Below are positions 18,638 to 20,880 of a DNA stretch of 20,880 nucleotides, in pieces. Below the pieces are notes generated by a model. The model had not been told where the DNA came from. It saw nothing but the letters and a program-made list of their open reading frames with translations, and made no database searches. Each line of letters begins with the position of its first letter. Within the stretch, counting starts at the first letter, position 1. The DNA lies in assembly GCA_003550305.1 (NCBI GenBank), contig QKYT01000786.1:29016-49895 (forward strand), in the 5' to 3' direction. This stretch comes from Glomus cerebriforme. Lineage: Eukaryota; Glomeromycota; Glomeromycetes; Glomerales; Glomeraceae. The translations under genes were made by a program, and so were the position numbers.

Positions 18638-19219
18638 CTATGGATGAGTATCTTGGTGATCATTGCTTGGTAAGCAAATGTTATTATAATTTGTCATTGA
18701 ACCGTTCGAGTTTGCATTTCTATTATAGTACATTAAATCGAAAAGTCTTTGTTTCAAGTTTTGTTCGAGATTAAGTTTTTGTTGTAAGGATAATAATACA
18801 TCACATTTCACATCAAAATCCATTCCATTATTTAAGATATTTTCTATTAAAAGGAATGAAAGTAATTTACAACTAACAAAATATACTATGGAAGGATCAT
18901 TTGGGTGCCGGAAAAAAAACCCGTGATTATGATGATCATTAAAATCGTCTTGTAAAACGATTTTACAAGTTACATAATAAAAATTCTTATCATCCGGCGA
19001 AAAGTAATAAAACTTTAAGTAACTTATAATTTGTAAAATCTGTTGATCTTGCATAGTATGTGTTTCTGTATTAAAAGTAGCACGACCACATGATGTACCA
19101 GACATACCCGTCATATTATTTCTTTCTGTAATTGCAGCCACCTCAGTAAAAAAATCGAGTGATTCATTAGAAGAATTCACAGCAAATGAATGTTGATCAT
19201 AAAATAAATTCTCATCCAT
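18638..19219 (-). CDS. Uncharacterised lineage-type family protein G3, 193 aa
   Basis: A full-length relative of G1 on the opposite strand. It starts MDENLFYDQHSF at an ATG preceded by the CTAAATACAAT context, like the CTACAAT before G1. A variable N-terminus (13-62) precedes the conserved core: ISYLKFYYFS, PDDKNFYYVTCK (75-86), PNDPSIVYFVSCK (106-118), IENILNNGMDFD, and a Lys/Leu-rich stretch LNLEQNLKQRLFDLMY. The C-terminus is about 35 residues shorter than in G1. The G1 end codons persist in its 3' flank, so an earlier stop has been gained. An approximately 22-bp poly(A/T) tract lies about 15 bp before the start codon. There is no signal peptide or membrane segment. The function is unknown; core conservation suggests it is a functional gene. 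Confidence 0.72.
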   Translation of the reverse strand: MDENLFYDQHSFAVNSSNESLDFFTEVAAITERNNMTGMSGTSCGRATFNTETHTMQDQQILQIISYLKFYYFSPDDKNFYYVTCKIVLQDDFNDHHNHGFFFRHPNDPSIVYFVSCKLLSFLLIENILNNGMDFDVKCDVLLSLQQKLNLEQNLKQRLFDLMYYNRNANSNGSMTNYNNICLPSNDHQDTHP

Positions 19220-19230
19220 ATTGTATTTAG

Positions 19231-19262
<32 letters not shown>

Positions 19263-20158
19263 AAGTATTCTAAATTCTAAAACAAAAAGGAATTATTGAT
19301 GAAATATTGTAAAAGAATGAAATGTGATAAATTACGAAAAAAATTTCATATGATAAGAATTTTTTTAAATGTAAATTACAAATAAATATTTAAATTTATT
19401 GAAAAAAAAAGAAAAGGTGGGCATTATTTATATATTTTTTTATTCGAAGTTACTTTAACTGTTAAAGGTTAGTATTGTTTTTAATGAAATTCTTTTTGTG
19501 TAATTGGATGATTGATGAATAGAGTCAAAACTTTTATTTCACTCCGGCGTTTATCAGATCAAAACGCGTCAAAATAAAGTTTACATATGATTTTTTCTTT
19601 GTTATCAGATACTTTCGTTTACGCCAGGATGCATAATTATTGGAAAAGAAAAAATATGGATCTAACAAAAAAAAAAAATGAATGGAAGAACAATTTAAAT
19701 AAGTTTAAATAAGTTTTATTACACAATCATGAGGATTTTGTGGAATTGTTTTTTTTAGGGCGTTCTCAAGCATCTCCTTCAATGTAATTGTATAGTGACG
19801 ACATTGTGCTCAGCAATACGATTTTATTTAAGAAATTCATTTTCATAGTATAAAAAAATAAAATGAGATGAAATGATACGATTTTTTTCTCTCTTGTAGG
19901 GGAAGAATTTTTTTTTTCTTAACGTGATGCACACTGTCGTCACAACAGGTAATGTCTATCATGCAAATCAGGAGCTGATGATGATCATACCAAAACCATT
20001 GTTTATCAACAATCCGGTGTCCGAAATTGTAGTATCAATAAAATCTTTTTCAATTATTTTCAAAATGTTTTCACCGTGTAAATGGACATAAATATTTGTA
20101 ATATCTATGTAAATTTTTTAATTAAAAAGTAATTAACCGAATTAAGTTAAATTTAAAT
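19220..20158. other. Gene-free region between G3 and the kinase remnant
   Basis: No gene is supported. 19882-19929 is the partner of the 16530-16583 repeat. 19545-19645 contains two similar TTATCAGAT segments and CGGCGT/ACGCC ends about 90 bp apart, which are too weak to call an element. Confidence 0.45.
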
Positions 20159-20589
20159 TTACAATGAAGCAAATAAATTTTCAGCCATTATACTTATTTG
20201 ATTTACGAATTCTTGATTTATGTTCTGATAATTATCTAATCGCTTTAATATGACCTTAATTGGCAATTAAAAGACCATATCTTAGCTTCTTTATCCAAAT
20301 TCTACCTTGGCCCTTCCATCCACATTGCAAAATAAATTGAACTAAAAGCACTGACCTCGTTTATTAGTAGTATATTCAATTATGTCGAATTGATCCATTC
20401 AAGATAGTCCATACTCTCGTTTGCATTTAGTTGAGTTTCTCTAATAAATTCATCTATCGTAGAACTTCCGTTAACCCAATTACAAAAGTTGTTTCTCAAA
20501 ATTGAAATGTCGCAATTTTTGCACCATGATGCATTCCATTTCCTTTTGTACTCTGAACAGTCCCCGTATGACAAATATTTATCATTCAA
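20159..20589 (-). pseudogene. Kinase-family remnant (zinc ribbon and part of the N-lobe)
   Basis: The open part (20589-20380) aligns with the kinase modules: SWCKNC, ILRNNFCNWVNGSSTIDEFI and ESMDYLEWI. The first cysteine pair of the ribbon is broken (CSEY in place of CxxC). After EWI the frame breaks. Continuing in other frames gives FDIIEYT, then YFAMWMEGP, then DKEAKIW, and finally PIKVILKRLDN with QEFVNQISIMAENL, with stops between. The order matches the N-lobe of a sister kinase subfamily, and no C-lobe follows. It is therefore a truncated, frameshifted copy. A T/A palindromic tract lies upstream at about 20653-20678. Confidence 0.72.
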
Positions 20590-20880
20590 GGCCCGAGGGC
20601 GGGTTGGACAGATACACTAAATCCAGTTTTTGGTACTAAACGAGAATTTTAAATTTTTTTTTTTTAAAAAAAAAAAATTAAATGAAGCGCGCCGAACGAG
20701 CTACATTCCCATTAGATGTTATTATATGATAAAACTTACATAAGAGTCTAACTTACATGGTTGCCATAATATAAATAAAAATAAAAAGGGTGACACAATA
20801 AATTTTTATTTTATTTATTCAGCGTGCTGATCGTTCAAAATCCTGCACCCTATATGCAAATGTGTTACGTAATTTAATAT
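20590..20880. other. Right-end flank
   Basis: No gene is supported. It has a T-then-A tract at about 20653-20678 and a short locally GC-rich stretch (GCGCGCCGAACGAGC, about 20687). The last 120 bp are AT-rich with an imperfect AATAAAT/ATTTATT inverted repeat. Confidence 0.45.

Noticed and set aside
1..20880. tRNA, rRNA or CRISPR array
   Set aside because: No box A/B pairs with acceptor stems, no rRNA core motifs and no regularly spaced repeats were seen by eye; a covariance-model scan was not possible.

Overview
The window looks like a nuclear segment of an arbuscular mycorrhizal fungus (Glomeromycotina, Rhizophagus-like). It is very AT-rich, its introns are short (about 46-108 nt, GT-AG), and it carries families I associate with those genomes: a Crinkler (CRN) effector-type NTPase/nuclease gene, zinc-ribbon plus TKL-like protein kinases, and a small lineage-type paralog family. 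Three N bases (3617, 9095, 10094) point to a draft assembly. The taxonomic call comes from remembered family signatures, not from a search.

Layout. 1-1490: purine-skewed gene-free DNA, a diverged mobile-element relative and a TATA box. 1500-2207 (+): family member G1, 235 aa. 3234-6010 (+): a three-exon CRN gene, about 863 aa, with a ubiquitin-like header, a basic NLS-like linker, a P-loop NTPase and a C-terminal nuclease-like region. 6316-6907 (+): a damaged family copy, G2. 7100-11550: repeat-rich DNA with decayed coding, a tandem repeat of about 130 bp and a Helitron-like 3' end. 11556-14151 (-): a five-exon kinase gene in which the zinc-ribbon plus N-lobe module occurs three times ahead of one C-lobe. 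14200-18440: mostly gene-free, with a decayed coding patch at about 15480-15990 and a TIR-bounded element at about 16660-17010. 18638-19219 (-): family member G3, 193 aa. 20159-20589 (-): a broken kinase fragment.

The genes do not form an operon or an obvious pathway. The window reads as fast-evolving accessory genome in which three expanding families (CRN, TKL-like kinases, G1/G2/G3) sit among mobile-element debris. The most unusual locus is the kinase gene. Its N-lobe cassettes are all bounded by phase-0 introns, so skipping exons would still give in-frame kinases with one, two or three modules. G1, G2 and G3 also share homologous 3' flanks, so the duplicated unit is larger than the ORF.
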